A DNA stretch of 64,000 nucleotides. Source: Nocardia colli. GTDB taxonomy: Bacteria; Actinomycetota; Actinomycetes; Mycobacteriales; Mycobacteriaceae. The notes beneath the pieces are model-generated. The model was not told where the DNA came from. It made no database searches and worked only from the letters and a program-made list of their open reading frames with translations. This document shows positions 25,360 to 35,100 of this stretch, in pieces. The translations under genes and the position numbers were made by a program. How positions within the stretch are numbered: position 1 is the stretch's first letter; every line of letters starts with the position of its first letter. The stretch lies in assembly GCF_008704205.1 (NCBI RefSeq), contig NZ_VXLC01000049.1, forward strand, positions 1 to 64,000, in the 5' to 3' direction.

Positions 25360-25557
25360 ATGACAGTGATCAACCATCGACCGACCAGAATCGCCGGTGT
25401 CGAACCGGTGACCGCCATGCTGGCCGTGGCCACCTGTCTGGCGTTGACCATCGGCGTCGCCGCGCTGACGCAGTCGGTGGTCGCGACCGTGGCGGCCGGC
25501 GTGAGCATCGTGGCCGGGCTGGCGCTGGTGCTGGCGATTCTGCCGAGCAAGGCTTGA
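25360..25557 (+). CDS. small membrane protein
   Basis: 65 residues. Two hydrophobic segments (about 17-36 and 40-60) separated by a short turn, ending ILPSKA. The ATG at 25360 follows GAGGTG and keeps the hairpin outside the gene. It follows csbD and converges on the third kelch gene four bases away. Function unknown. Confidence 0.55.
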   Translation: MTVINHRPTRIAGVEPVTAMLAVATCLALTIGVAALTQSVVATVAAGVSIVAGLALVLAILPSKA

Positions 25558-25561
25558 CGGC

Positions 25562-26701
25562 CTACGGGGTGTAGATCTCCGTCGAGGCCGCCAGATCGTC
25601 CCCACTGCTACCGCCAGCGGCGAGTACCCGGCCGTCGGTCAGCAGCGTGGCGGCGAAATCCATGCGGCCGTAGGACATCGGCCCCACCGCGCTCCAGGTG
25701 TCGGCGTACGGGTCGTAGAGCGACGTGGCGAGGAACTTGGCGAACAGATACTGCTCGTCCCCGCCGCCGAACACGAGCACCTTCCCGGATTTCAGCGTGA
25801 TCGCGTGAAAACGGTCCCGCCCGAACGGCATTCGCGCCGCGGGCGCCCAGCGATCGGTGACCGGATACCACCGTTCAGCGGTGTTCAGCGAATGCGTGTC
25901 ATACACCGGGCCCGGTATCCAGCCGTGGGCAGCGCCGCCGAGCACGAGCACACTGCCGTCGGGCAGCAGCACCGCTTGATGCGAAAGCCGAGGCACCGCC
26001 AAAGAGCCGGTCGCGCTCCACTTTCCGGTCTTCGGATCGAAGATCTCACAGAACGCCATCGGCACGGCCTCACGGTGCCCGACGACCGCCGCGCCGCCGA
26101 CCACCAGCACCCGTCCGTCCGCGAGCAGCACCGCTTGATGCGAGGTCCGCTCGTCGACCATCGGCCCGGTCGGCTCCCAGGTGTCGGCGACCGGGTCGTA
26201 CAGCTCGGCCGAGTTCGCCGACCCCAGATCGTTGGTGCTCACCCGGGGTTTCGCCCCGCCCGCCACCAGCACTCGGCCGTCCGAAAGCAGTGTGGCACTG
26301 TGCATGCTGCGCGGAACGGTCATGTTCGCCCGGGTCGGCGTCCACGTCTTGGTCTTCGGGTCGAAGCGCTCCGCCGCCGCCAGGGTATTGAACGGCTCCC
26401 GGTACGGGCCGGAGATGCCGCCCGCCGCGAGCACCGTCCCGTCCGGCAATCGAGTCACCGAATGCAGTCTGCGACCGAGGGTCATCGGCGTCGACGCAGA
26501 CCAGCTGGTGGTGACTGGGTCGAACAGCGCGGTGGCGGCGACCGCGGCGAACGTCGCGTCGGCACCGCCTACGAGCAAGGCGGCGCCACCGTCCAAAGAG
26601 ACCAGGGCATCGTCGTTTTCGAAGGCGCGGTTGGGTTCGGGTAGGTCCGAGGCATAGGTCCACACGGCTGTCTGGACCGGTGGGCTGTCGAGTGCGGTCA
26701 C
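25562..26701 (-). CDS. kelch-repeat beta-propeller protein (third of three)
   Basis: 379 residues from a GTG that overlaps the preceding kelch stop (GTGA). Seven kelch blades are visible, each with a diglycine strand such as TRLPDGTVLAAGG, TLLSDGRVLVAGG, VLLADGRVLVVGG and VLLPDGSVLVLGG, and a following A-E-x-Y/F-D-P-x-T-x-x-W. No signal peptide or membrane helix; ends ASTEIYTP, as the other two do. Kelch propellers are binding scaffolds. Being last in the Tc-like operon, it is a candidate partner of the TcA-like protein. Galactose-oxidase active-site residues are not evident. Confidence 0.87.
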   Translation of the reverse strand: MTALDSPPVQTAVWTYASDLPEPNRAFENDDALVSLDGGAALLVGGADATFAAVAATALFDPVTTSWSASTPMTLGRRLHSVTRLPDGTVLAAGGISGPYREPFNTLAAAERFDPKTKTWTPTRANMTVPRSMHSATLLSDGRVLVAGGAKPRVSTNDLGSANSAELYDPVADTWEPTGPMVDERTSHQAVLLADGRVLVVGGAAVVGHREAVPMAFCEIFDPKTGKWSATGSLAVPRLSHQAVLLPDGSVLVLGGAAHGWIPGPVYDTHSLNTAERWYPVTDRWAPAARMPFGRDRFHAITLKSGKVLVFGGGDEQYLFAKFLATSLYDPYADTWSAVGPMSYGRMDFAATLLTDGRVLAAGGSSGDDLAASTEIYTP

Positions 26702-27873
26702 TGTTGTCCCTCCGAGGGCGTGTAGATCTCCGTGCTCGCGGCGAGCCGCCAGTTGTACGACGACCCGTCGAGATGGTCGACTCCGCCGGTGACCAGCACC
26801 CGGCCGTCGGTCAGCGCGAGTGCGCCGAATGCCCAACGGCCCGTGGCGAGTCCGGCGGCCGGCTGCCACGACTTGGTATCCGGGTCGTAGAGCGCGGTGC
26901 TGCGCAGGCCGGTGGACATGTTGGCGGCGTTGGCCCCGCCGATCGCCAGCACCCGGCCGTCGCGCAGCAGGACGGCGCGGTGATACAAACGGGCACAGGA
27001 CAAGTCGGCGTCGCGCGTCCACGCCCCGGTGATCGGGTTGTAGCGCTCGGTCGTCCAATCGCTGCCCGTGTTGTGCACCCAGCCCGCCACCCAGCCGGGC
27101 CAGCCGCCGCCGGTGACCAGCACGGTGCCGTCGAGCAGCAGCGTCGCGGTGCCGTCGAAGCGCGGCCGGGTCGTGCTGCCGGTGGGCGTCCACTCCCCCG
27201 TCGCCGGATCGAAGATCTCGCAGAACGCGAGGTCGGTGTAGGTGCCCGAGCCGACGTCGGCGGTGCCGCCGATGACCAGCACGCGGCCGTCGAGCAGCAG
27301 CACCGCCTGATGCACCGATCGCGCGTCGTTCATCGGCTCGATGGATGTCCACGTCTTGGCGTCCGGGTCGTAGATCTCTGCGGTCGCGGTGGTGCCGGAC
27401 GTGCCGGACCGGTCCGCGAAGCCGCCGGCCACCAGGACGCGCCCGTCGGCGAGCAGGGTGGCCGAATGGGCGGCGCGGCCCACGCTCATCGATCCGGCGG
27501 AGACCCATTTCCCGGAGCCCGGCTCGAAGCGTTCCGCCGTCGCCAGGCCCGCGGGCGAGGTCTGCGGCGTCGGCAGGCCGCCGGCCGCCAGCACCGTGCC
27601 GTCGGGCAACCGGGTCAGCGTGTGCCCGCTGCGCCCGTCGGTCAGCGGACCGGTGGCCGTCCAGGTGCCCGGGCCGGGGTCGAATACGGCGCTGGCGGAG
27701 ACGGATCCGAAGTTCGCGTCCTGCCCGCCCGCGATCAGCACGCGACCGTCCGCGAGCTGCACCGGATTGTCGCCCATGCCCTGCCAATTCACAGCCAAGG
27801 CAAGGTCTTTCGCGGTCCGCCAGGAGCCGGCCGCGATCGAGGCCGCGAATTCCGTGGTACGCACTGTGGTCAC
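26698..27873 (-). CDS. kelch-repeat beta-propeller protein (second of three)
   Basis: 391 residues, GTG start overlapping the first kelch gene by four bases. Seven blades: QLADGRVLIAGG, TRLPDGTVLAAGG, TLLADGRVLVAGG, VLLLDGRVLVIGG, TLLLDGTVLVTGG, VLLRDGRVLAIGG, LALTDGRVLVTGG. Blade loops are longer around GWPGWVAGWVHNTG, where surface specificity may lie. No export signal. High similarity to its two neighbours indicates tandem duplication. Its role beside a TcA homologue is inferred, not known. Confidence 0.87.
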   Translation of the reverse strand: MTTVRTTEFAASIAAGSWRTAKDLALAVNWQGMGDNPVQLADGRVLIAGGQDANFGSVSASAVFDPGPGTWTATGPLTDGRSGHTLTRLPDGTVLAAGGLPTPQTSPAGLATAERFEPGSGKWVSAGSMSVGRAAHSATLLADGRVLVAGGFADRSGTSGTTATAEIYDPDAKTWTSIEPMNDARSVHQAVLLLDGRVLVIGGTADVGSGTYTDLAFCEIFDPATGEWTPTGSTTRPRFDGTATLLLDGTVLVTGGGWPGWVAGWVHNTGSDWTTERYNPITGAWTRDADLSCARLYHRAVLLRDGRVLAIGGANAANMSTGLRSTALYDPDTKSWQPAAGLATGRWAFGALALTDGRVLVTGGVDHLDGSSYNWRLAASTEIYTPSEGQQ

Positions 27874-29129
27874 GGCGTGTACACCTCCGCGGTCGAGGTC
27901 AGCGCGCTCTCCCCGAAAACCGGTGCCGCGGCACCGGATCGGCTGATCCCGCCCGCGACGAACACCTGGTCATCGGGCAGACCGACCGCGGCCATCGCCC
28001 AGCGCCCGACCGCCATGTTCGCGGCGATCGTCCAGGTGCCTGCGGCCCCGGCCGCACCGGGCGTGTAGAGAATCGTGTCGGAGTAGCCCACATCGAAGAC
28101 GCCGCTGTCGGTGCCGCCGATCACCAGCACCTTGCCCGAATTGGGCAGGGCCACCGCCCGATGCTGGCTCACCCCCCACGGCATGTCCGCGTCGGCCGTC
28201 CAGGTGCCGACACCGTTCGCGTCGAGCCGGAACCGCTCACAGGACTTCAGGCTGTACGGATCGATGATCGAACTGTAGGAGCGGGTGATCACGTCGCCGC
28301 CGGTCACGAGGACCGAGCCGTCTTTCAGCACGGTCGCCTGGTGACCCTTGCGCGGCGTGCGCAGGCTGGCGGTCGGCGCCCACGTTCCCTTGTCCGGAGT
28401 CGCTCCGGGAGTGAAGATCTCGCAGTAGCCCAGCGCGGCGTACTGGCCGCGGCCGATGGTGATGACGCCGCCGATCACCAACACCTTGCCGCCGGTCAGC
28501 GCAATTGCGTTGTGCCCGAACCGGATATCGGTCATCGGTTTGACCGTGGTCCACGTATTCGTTGCGGGGTTGTAGATCTCGGCCGAGCGCAGTGCGCGAT
28601 CGGTGTCGGCCGAGCGCGCCGAGCAACCGCCCGCGACCAGCACCGAGCCGTCGGTGAGCAGCGTGGCCGAATGCGAGAACCGCGGCTCGTTCATCGAGGC
28701 GACCGGCCGCCACGCGCCGCCGCCGACGGCCGGATCGAACAACTCCACCGAGTTGATGCCGCGGGCCGGTGTCGCGGCCGCCCCGGTCACGCCGCCGGTT
28801 ACCAGGACCTTGCCGTCCCGGAGCTTGGTGACGGTGTGCAGCCGGCGTGGGGTCTGCATCCGGCCGGCGATCGGTGTGCCGACGCCGGTGGGCACGTCGT
28901 AGACCATCGACGCGAACAGCGCGGTGCGGCGGCCGTCCTCGCCGCCGGCCAGCAGGACCCGCCCGTCGTCGAGCCGGACGGCGGTGTCGTTCGGCTCGGC
29001 CCAGCTGGCGGCCTGCGGCAGGGTGCCAGGCAGGGTGCGCCACGCGCCGGGCACCGCCGCGGCGGCCCGATCGAATTGCCGGTCGGCGGGTATCGGCCGC
29101 AGCCGCAATGGATCCGGATGAATCCTCAT
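27870..29129 (-). CDS. kelch-repeat beta-propeller protein (first of three)
   Basis: 419 residues. An N-terminal extension of about 45 residues (MRIHPDPLRLRPIPADRQF) precedes seven kelch blades, including VRLDDGRVLLAGG, TKLRDGKVLVTGG, TLLTDGSVLVAGG, VLKDGSVLVTGG and VGLPDDQVFVAGG. The ATG is one base past the TGA of the TcA-like gene, with AAAGGAC in that gene's last codons as ribosome-binding site, so the two are translationally coupled. This is the closest candidate for a TcA-binding propeller. Confidence 0.87.
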   Translation of the reverse strand: MRIHPDPLRLRPIPADRQFDRAAAAVPGAWRTLPGTLPQAASWAEPNDTAVRLDDGRVLLAGGEDGRRTALFASMVYDVPTGVGTPIAGRMQTPRRLHTVTKLRDGKVLVTGGVTGAAATPARGINSVELFDPAVGGGAWRPVASMNEPRFSHSATLLTDGSVLVAGGCSARSADTDRALRSAEIYNPATNTWTTVKPMTDIRFGHNAIALTGGKVLVIGGVITIGRGQYAALGYCEIFTPGATPDKGTWAPTASLRTPRKGHQATVLKDGSVLVTGGDVITRSYSSIIDPYSLKSCERFRLDANGVGTWTADADMPWGVSQHRAVALPNSGKVLVIGGTDSGVFDVGYSDTILYTPGAAGAAGTWTIAANMAVGRWAMAAVGLPDDQVFVAGGISRSGAAAPVFGESALTSTAEVYTP

Positions 29130-29130
29130 G

Positions 29131-32100
29131 TCAGTTCTGTCCTTTCTTCAGGGCGAACGGGCACACCAGGAGCAGGTCGAGCACCGCATCCGGATTGAGC
29201 CGTCGATCGGGGTCGAGCAGTTGCGGGCTGAGCCCGGCGAGGGCGACGGTGACGACCCAGTCCCGGCCCGCGTCGGTCACTTCGACGTCCTTGATGTTCG
29301 GGAAGGCAGCGCGCGGCTGACCGCCCAGCGTCGGATCGGCCTTCAACTCGGCCGGCGGCAGGGGGCCGCCGTCCACGGTGGTGTTCAGCGCGGATTCGCC
29401 GTACCAATCGACATAGCGTTTGGTGCCGTCCGGACCGAGATCCTGAGAAAGCACCAGGACGAGCTCGGGTTTCGAGACGCTGTAGCGGTGGTCCCGGAAC
29501 AGTTGAGGGAAGCGAGATTTCGACAACGCGAAGGTGACGGTGCCGGTTCCGTCGGCCGGCGTGGCGAGGAATTTCTGCCACTGGTCGGCGAATTCGCGCC
29601 GGGCGCTGAACACCCGCACCGGGCCGCTGCCGCCACCGCCGCGGATCCACTGATCCAGGGCCTTCTTCATCTCGCCGACCGCCGCGTCGCCGAGGGTGTT
29701 GCCGCCGTCGCGCGCGGTGTAGCGCAGGTGCAGCACGACGTCGGTGATCGTCTCGTAGTCGAACTGGCGGAAATCGTTGGGCAGCGACAACTTCCACTGG
29801 CTGATCGCGCCGAGACCTTCGAACGGCAGGAACCGTTCGTCGCGCAGGTCGGTCTCGAACAGACCCGAGTCGTCCTGCCCGGTGCTGGTCACGATCGATT
29901 CGATCGGCCCTGAGTAGTCGCGGAACCTGGTGTCCAGCGGTGTCTTTCGCACATACGTACCGTCCGGCAGCCGCGAGTCGACCCGGACGCTGCTATTGGT
30001 CAGGGTCGCGGTGAGGTTCACCGCCGAGTACGGTCCGGCGACGCAGGGCACCGTGATGCTCAAGCTCTTGATCCGCCGGAAGTAGTGCCCCGGCGTATCG
30101 AGATCGAACAGCGCCTCCGGCAGCGACACGTAGCAGACGCCGGTCTCCTTGAGTCGCAGCAGCGCCTTGGCATCCAACTGTGCCAACGAGATCCGCTTGG
30201 TCAGCTCGAACTCGCGCGCGTTCGCATCGAGATAGGCCGCGTCCATCCGGTTGAGATCGGCGCTCAGCTGCTCGCCCGAGAGCAGGCCCTTGTGCAGGCT
30301 GTCCCAGTAGCCGAAGTTGACGAAACCCGAGTCCTCGACGCCCAATTCGTGCCGGTAGGCGCGTTCGGCCCGCTTGGCCACGTCGTAGGCGAGCTGGTAG
30401 GCCTGGAAGAAGCTGGTGGCCAGCCGCCCGACCATCCAGTCGTAGAGCTCCTGGTTGGTGAACTTGTCGTGCAGGAACTTGTCCGCCTCGGTGGCGTTGG
30501 CGATCTCCAGGTCGTTGTTGTCCCGCTCGGAGGTCGCGATGTTCAGCCGCGAAGAGGCCGCGAAGAGCTGCTGCTTGGCCTGTTCGATCTCGACCCTGGC
30601 CTGGCCCGCCTGGAAGTCCCAGTCGTCCTGGCGGCGGCTGTAGCCGCCGATGGTCGCGGCCAGCGCACCCGCGCCGTTGAGCACGGTAGCCACCTCGCCG
30701 AGCGAATTCGCCAGGTTCTGTAGCGAATTCGACACGTTGCTGCCGCCGTAGGTGGCGCCGACGGTGGTCGGGAAGCCGACCTTGAAATCGGGCAGGTGCG
30801 AGGTCGCGCTGCCCGCCATGTGGATGCCGGCGGCCACCGACTGCGCCACCAGGGCGCCGCCGGCGAGCACCGTGTGGGTGATCTCGAAGCCGTTCATGAA
30901 GTCCCGGCTCGAGTAGTAGTCGAGCTTGCCCTGCGCCAGCGCGATGGTCTGGTTGGCGACCTGCACCGCGTCCTCGGCCTCGGTGATCTGCTCCTTCTTC
31001 ACCCGGCTCACGGCCTTCAGCATCGCCTTCTCGTGCCGCGACCGCAGGCGCGAGAGTGCCTCGCCGTCCCGCTTTTCCAAGGCGCTCAGCAGCGCGTTGC
31101 CGAACGAGGTGACCTCCGCCGCGAGTTCCTTCGCCTTGGCGAGCATCGGCGCGAACCGGTAGTGCGGCAGCGGCGCGCTGATGTCGTCGAGCACCGCGGA
31201 CAGCTCGAGCCCGGAGGCGTAGGCCCGCACCAGCAGGCTCGGATCGATGACGGCGCCGAACGCCGCCAACTGCCTGGCCCGGCCGTCGATGTTGCGGCCG
31301 CTGCGGATCTTGCCCAGCCGGTCCGCGACGAGATCCCAATAGCCGAGCAGCTTTTCGTTGCGCGGGATGCGGAAGTAGTCGAACCAGGCCGGGCCGACAC
31401 CGACGGTGATCTGCGGTGTCGCCGAGGTCTGTGGGTTACCGCCGACCAGGTGCTCGGCCAGCACGACCGGACTCGGCGAGGTCGCGGGCCCGGCCAGGTC
31501 CCGGAAGCTGCGTGCGCCGCCGGGCGTCGGGTCGAACACCTCCTCCGGACGGCGGCCGAGCAGTTCGGCGGCCAGAATGTAGAGCTGGAGTGCCTGATTG
31601 ATCGACTCGCCGGTGTCCTGCCGGAACAGCTGGTCGCCCCAGGCGATCAGGTTGTCCAGGTACTTCATCACCACGGCCTTCTGATAGGCGGTGGTGCGCA
31701 GCCGTGCGACGACGTCGGGCTGGAACGGATTCGCTAGCCAGGCATCCACTTTGGCCTGCTCCGACAGGTTGCCGTCGGCCAGTCGCCGCAGGATCTCCTC
31801 GATGCGCTGCTGGTAGTAGCTGCCGGGCTGCCCCTCCTCCTTCGAGGTGAGATAGAACGGCTTGGTCTGCCAAAAGCGTTGCGGTGAGGACAGTGTCGAG
31901 CGATCGGTCGGATCGAAGATGCGGTGGAACCAGCGTTGCGCCTCGGCGAAGCGCTGGTTGGTCGTCAGACGTTCGGCCAGCAGCAGCGGGACGTCGAAGA
32001 ACAGCTCCCAGTTGTATTGGGAATAGCCGCCTTCCGCGGTGAAGTCCATGTCCTCGCCGGGGTAGGGCTCGACCACCGAGGACGGGTCCGGCTCGTACTC

Positions 32101-35100
32101 CTTCTTGAACTCGAACGTGCCCGCGGTGCGCGCATCGATCAGCTGGATCTCACGGGAGAGCATCGCATCCAGGCCACGGAATTTCAGGCTGGACAGCAAC
32201 GTCTCGACGTACGGGTGATAGAAGTTCGAAAAGCGGGTCGCCGCAAGCACGCTGGCGTCGGCGTCCAGGAACTCCGCCACGTAGCTGCGCAGGCCGTCGG
32301 AGATGAAGGCGAAGAAATCGCGCCAGTCCGTGCCCGGCTTCGACTGATAGAAGACTTGGTAGAAATAGCCGGCCAAGTGGTGCAGCAGCGGGAAGAATCC
32401 GCCGACCTCGTGCCCGCTCGGGTGGTGCCGTATGTTGGGCAAATAGAGCAGCGAGCTGTGGCCGGTGAACTCGTTATTGGTCGGTTCCGACTCGAAGGGG
32501 CTCTTGACCAGGCGGTCCTTGGCCTCCATTTCCTCGTCCGGGTCGATCGGGCTGCCGTTGTCGTCGACCTGATACCCATAGCTGCCGAGCGGCAGTACCC
32601 GGACCATCCCCTGTTTGGCGTTCAGCGTGAAGTATCCGGAGAAAACGGCCTTGTACTTGATCGAATTGGAGTCGGTGTAGGACACCAGCTTGTTGTATGT
32701 CGCCGACATCGTCAGGCTGGTACGTCCGGGGAAGACCTGGAAGTAGTAGGCGGCGGTATTCGACTGATCGAAGTCGGTCTCTTTGTCACCGACGTGCGGA
32801 TACTTGGTCGAAATTGTCTCCTCGGCAACGCGTTTCGCCTGCCACCCGCTCTCGGTGAGCTTGCTCCAATTCAGGTGGATGTTCCAGTACTTGTCCGCCG
32901 GTCGCATCTCGTTGCCCGGGGTGTCGTCGGGCAATTTCCGCACCGACCTGGAATCGGCGGCGGGAGTGAACGTCGGCCAGAAGAGGTAGAGCTGGTCGTG
33001 CCACACCGTCGGGATCAGCGTGTCGCTGCCGATATCGAGGTCGATCTTTTCCCACGCCGTCCAATAGGCCCGCTTGACCCAGGTTCGGTAGTAATAGGTC
33101 CGCGGCGTGGAATCGGTGCGCGCGAAGACATAGGTGATGCCGCGATCCTTGTCGACGTAGATGCCGCACGGATGTATCCGGGCGACCTCGTCGAGGCGTT
33201 CGAGGTAATGGTGGGCCGCGGTCGCGGCGCTGTCGTCGGTCAGCTCCTTTTGCGTCAGCTCGTTTTCCAGCTCGGTGAAGAACGGCGTCTTGTCCCGGCG
33301 CAGGTCCGGCTCGAAGTAGTTCTCCGGGTACAGGAAGACCTTCTGGTTGGCCTCCCAGAGCCGGAACTGCTTCATCCACTCCCACTGGTCCCAGAGGCTG
33401 GTGTCGGCGGTGTGCACCTGCGGCTCGAGATTCAGCAGGCAGCGCTGGACGAACAGCTGGATGCTGTAGATGGCCTGCGCCATCCGGGTGGTCTGCTGGG
33501 TCGCGCCCATCTCGACGTCGATCAGCAGGTAGTCGTGCAGGCCGTTGGCGTCGGTCCAGATCGGCAGGGTGATCCGGTCGGAGGCGTAGAGCGGGTTGGC
33601 GACGAGGTAGGACACCAGCGCGGCGCGTTGCCGTTCCCGGATCGCGTCCTGCATCGGCGCCGCGACCGCCGACCAATCGGCCAGTGCGTGTTTGGCTTTC
33701 GCCGCCTGCCAGGCGGCGTCGGCCGCCGCCGGCGTCACCGCGGCGTGGATCCACAGGTCGAGGCGGTCGGCGAGCACACCGAGGCGCAGCAGCAGGCGTA
33801 CGCTCTCGCGCACGGTGCGCATGGCCCCGACGTCGCGGAAGCGTGCCGCGGTGGACAGGCCGAGCAGCGTCGCCAGGGTGGTGAGATCCGTTGCGTTCCA
33901 ACCGGTCCGGGTGGCCAGCCGCCCGATCACGTCCGCGGGCGTGGCGTCGCGGCGGTCGGCCTCGGCGAAGACCTGGTCCAGGGTGTCGATGCCGCCGGGG
34001 AGCACGGCCCGTAGCCGCGCGAGATCCAGCAGCCGAATGAACTCGGCGAACAACGGGGCCGGGCCCACGATCCGGGCCGGCGGCAGCTCGTTCAGGTCGG
34101 CCCAGCCGGCGCGGCCGGCGTAGCCGAAGACGAACGGCAGCTCGACCGCGCCGAGCCGCAAGCGCGAGACCACCAGCGCCACTCGATAGATCCGGCTGAG
34201 CGTGCTGAACTGCTGCCCGAACGCGGATCGGGTGATCGGGACCGCGGGGTCGCTGCTGACGAACTCGGGCACCAGGAAGTCGTTCAGCACAACGGGACCC
34301 GTGGTCGAGCACAGCAGCGTGCCGAACAGCACGTCGGCGGTCGCCGGATCGAGCTCGGTGGCCTGGCCGAGCTGCTGCTTGATGGTGATCTCGCTCAGCG
34401 TGGTGCGCAGCAGCGGATTGAGCATGCCCAGCACGAACCGGAATCGGTCGGCGGGCACCGTGGTGTCGTCCTTGAAGAAGGTGTCCGCGATCGTGGCGTC
34501 GAGGAACTTGTTCGGGCCGACGATGTCGGCTTCCTGCACGCGCAGCAGGGTTTTCACCGCGCCGTCGAGGGCCGCGCCGGACGGTGCGCTGGTCAACGCT
34601 TCGGCCTCGGCCTCGCTCAGGTAGCCGCGGCACTTGAGCATGTGGTCGTTGATGTCGTAGAACACCTTGCCGATCAACGCCTTCGGCAGTTGATAGTCGG
34701 CGGGCATCGTCGGCTGGCTCGCCGCGAACACCGGGATGCGGCGAGCCTTCATCCGGGTCGCGACGAAACGCCGTGGCGCCTTGCACAACTCGTCGATGGC
34801 CGCCTGATACTCGGCGCCGTTGTACACCTTCTTCAACAGGACCTGCTGGCTGTCGGTCATCGGACCGGTGAAGAACAGCTGCTGGTCGGCGGCGCTGAAG
34901 CGGATCGGCAGCTTCGGCGGGAACACCTTGTCGTCGGGCAGCTCGGTCAGTTTCGCCGCGTAGGTGACGGTGCCGAGCAAGGTCGAGACCGCCTGCTGAG
35001 CCAGCGCCGGGTCCCAGCCGAGCAGGGTCAGATGCTTGCGGGTCAGCTCGCCGCGCTCGTCGAGGGTCTGCCCGGTCTGCTGGTAGACCGTCTGCAACGC

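Noticed and set aside
31924..34014. 696-residue plus-strand frame
   Set aside because: Antisense to the TcA-like gene; the sequence is repetitive and domain-free.
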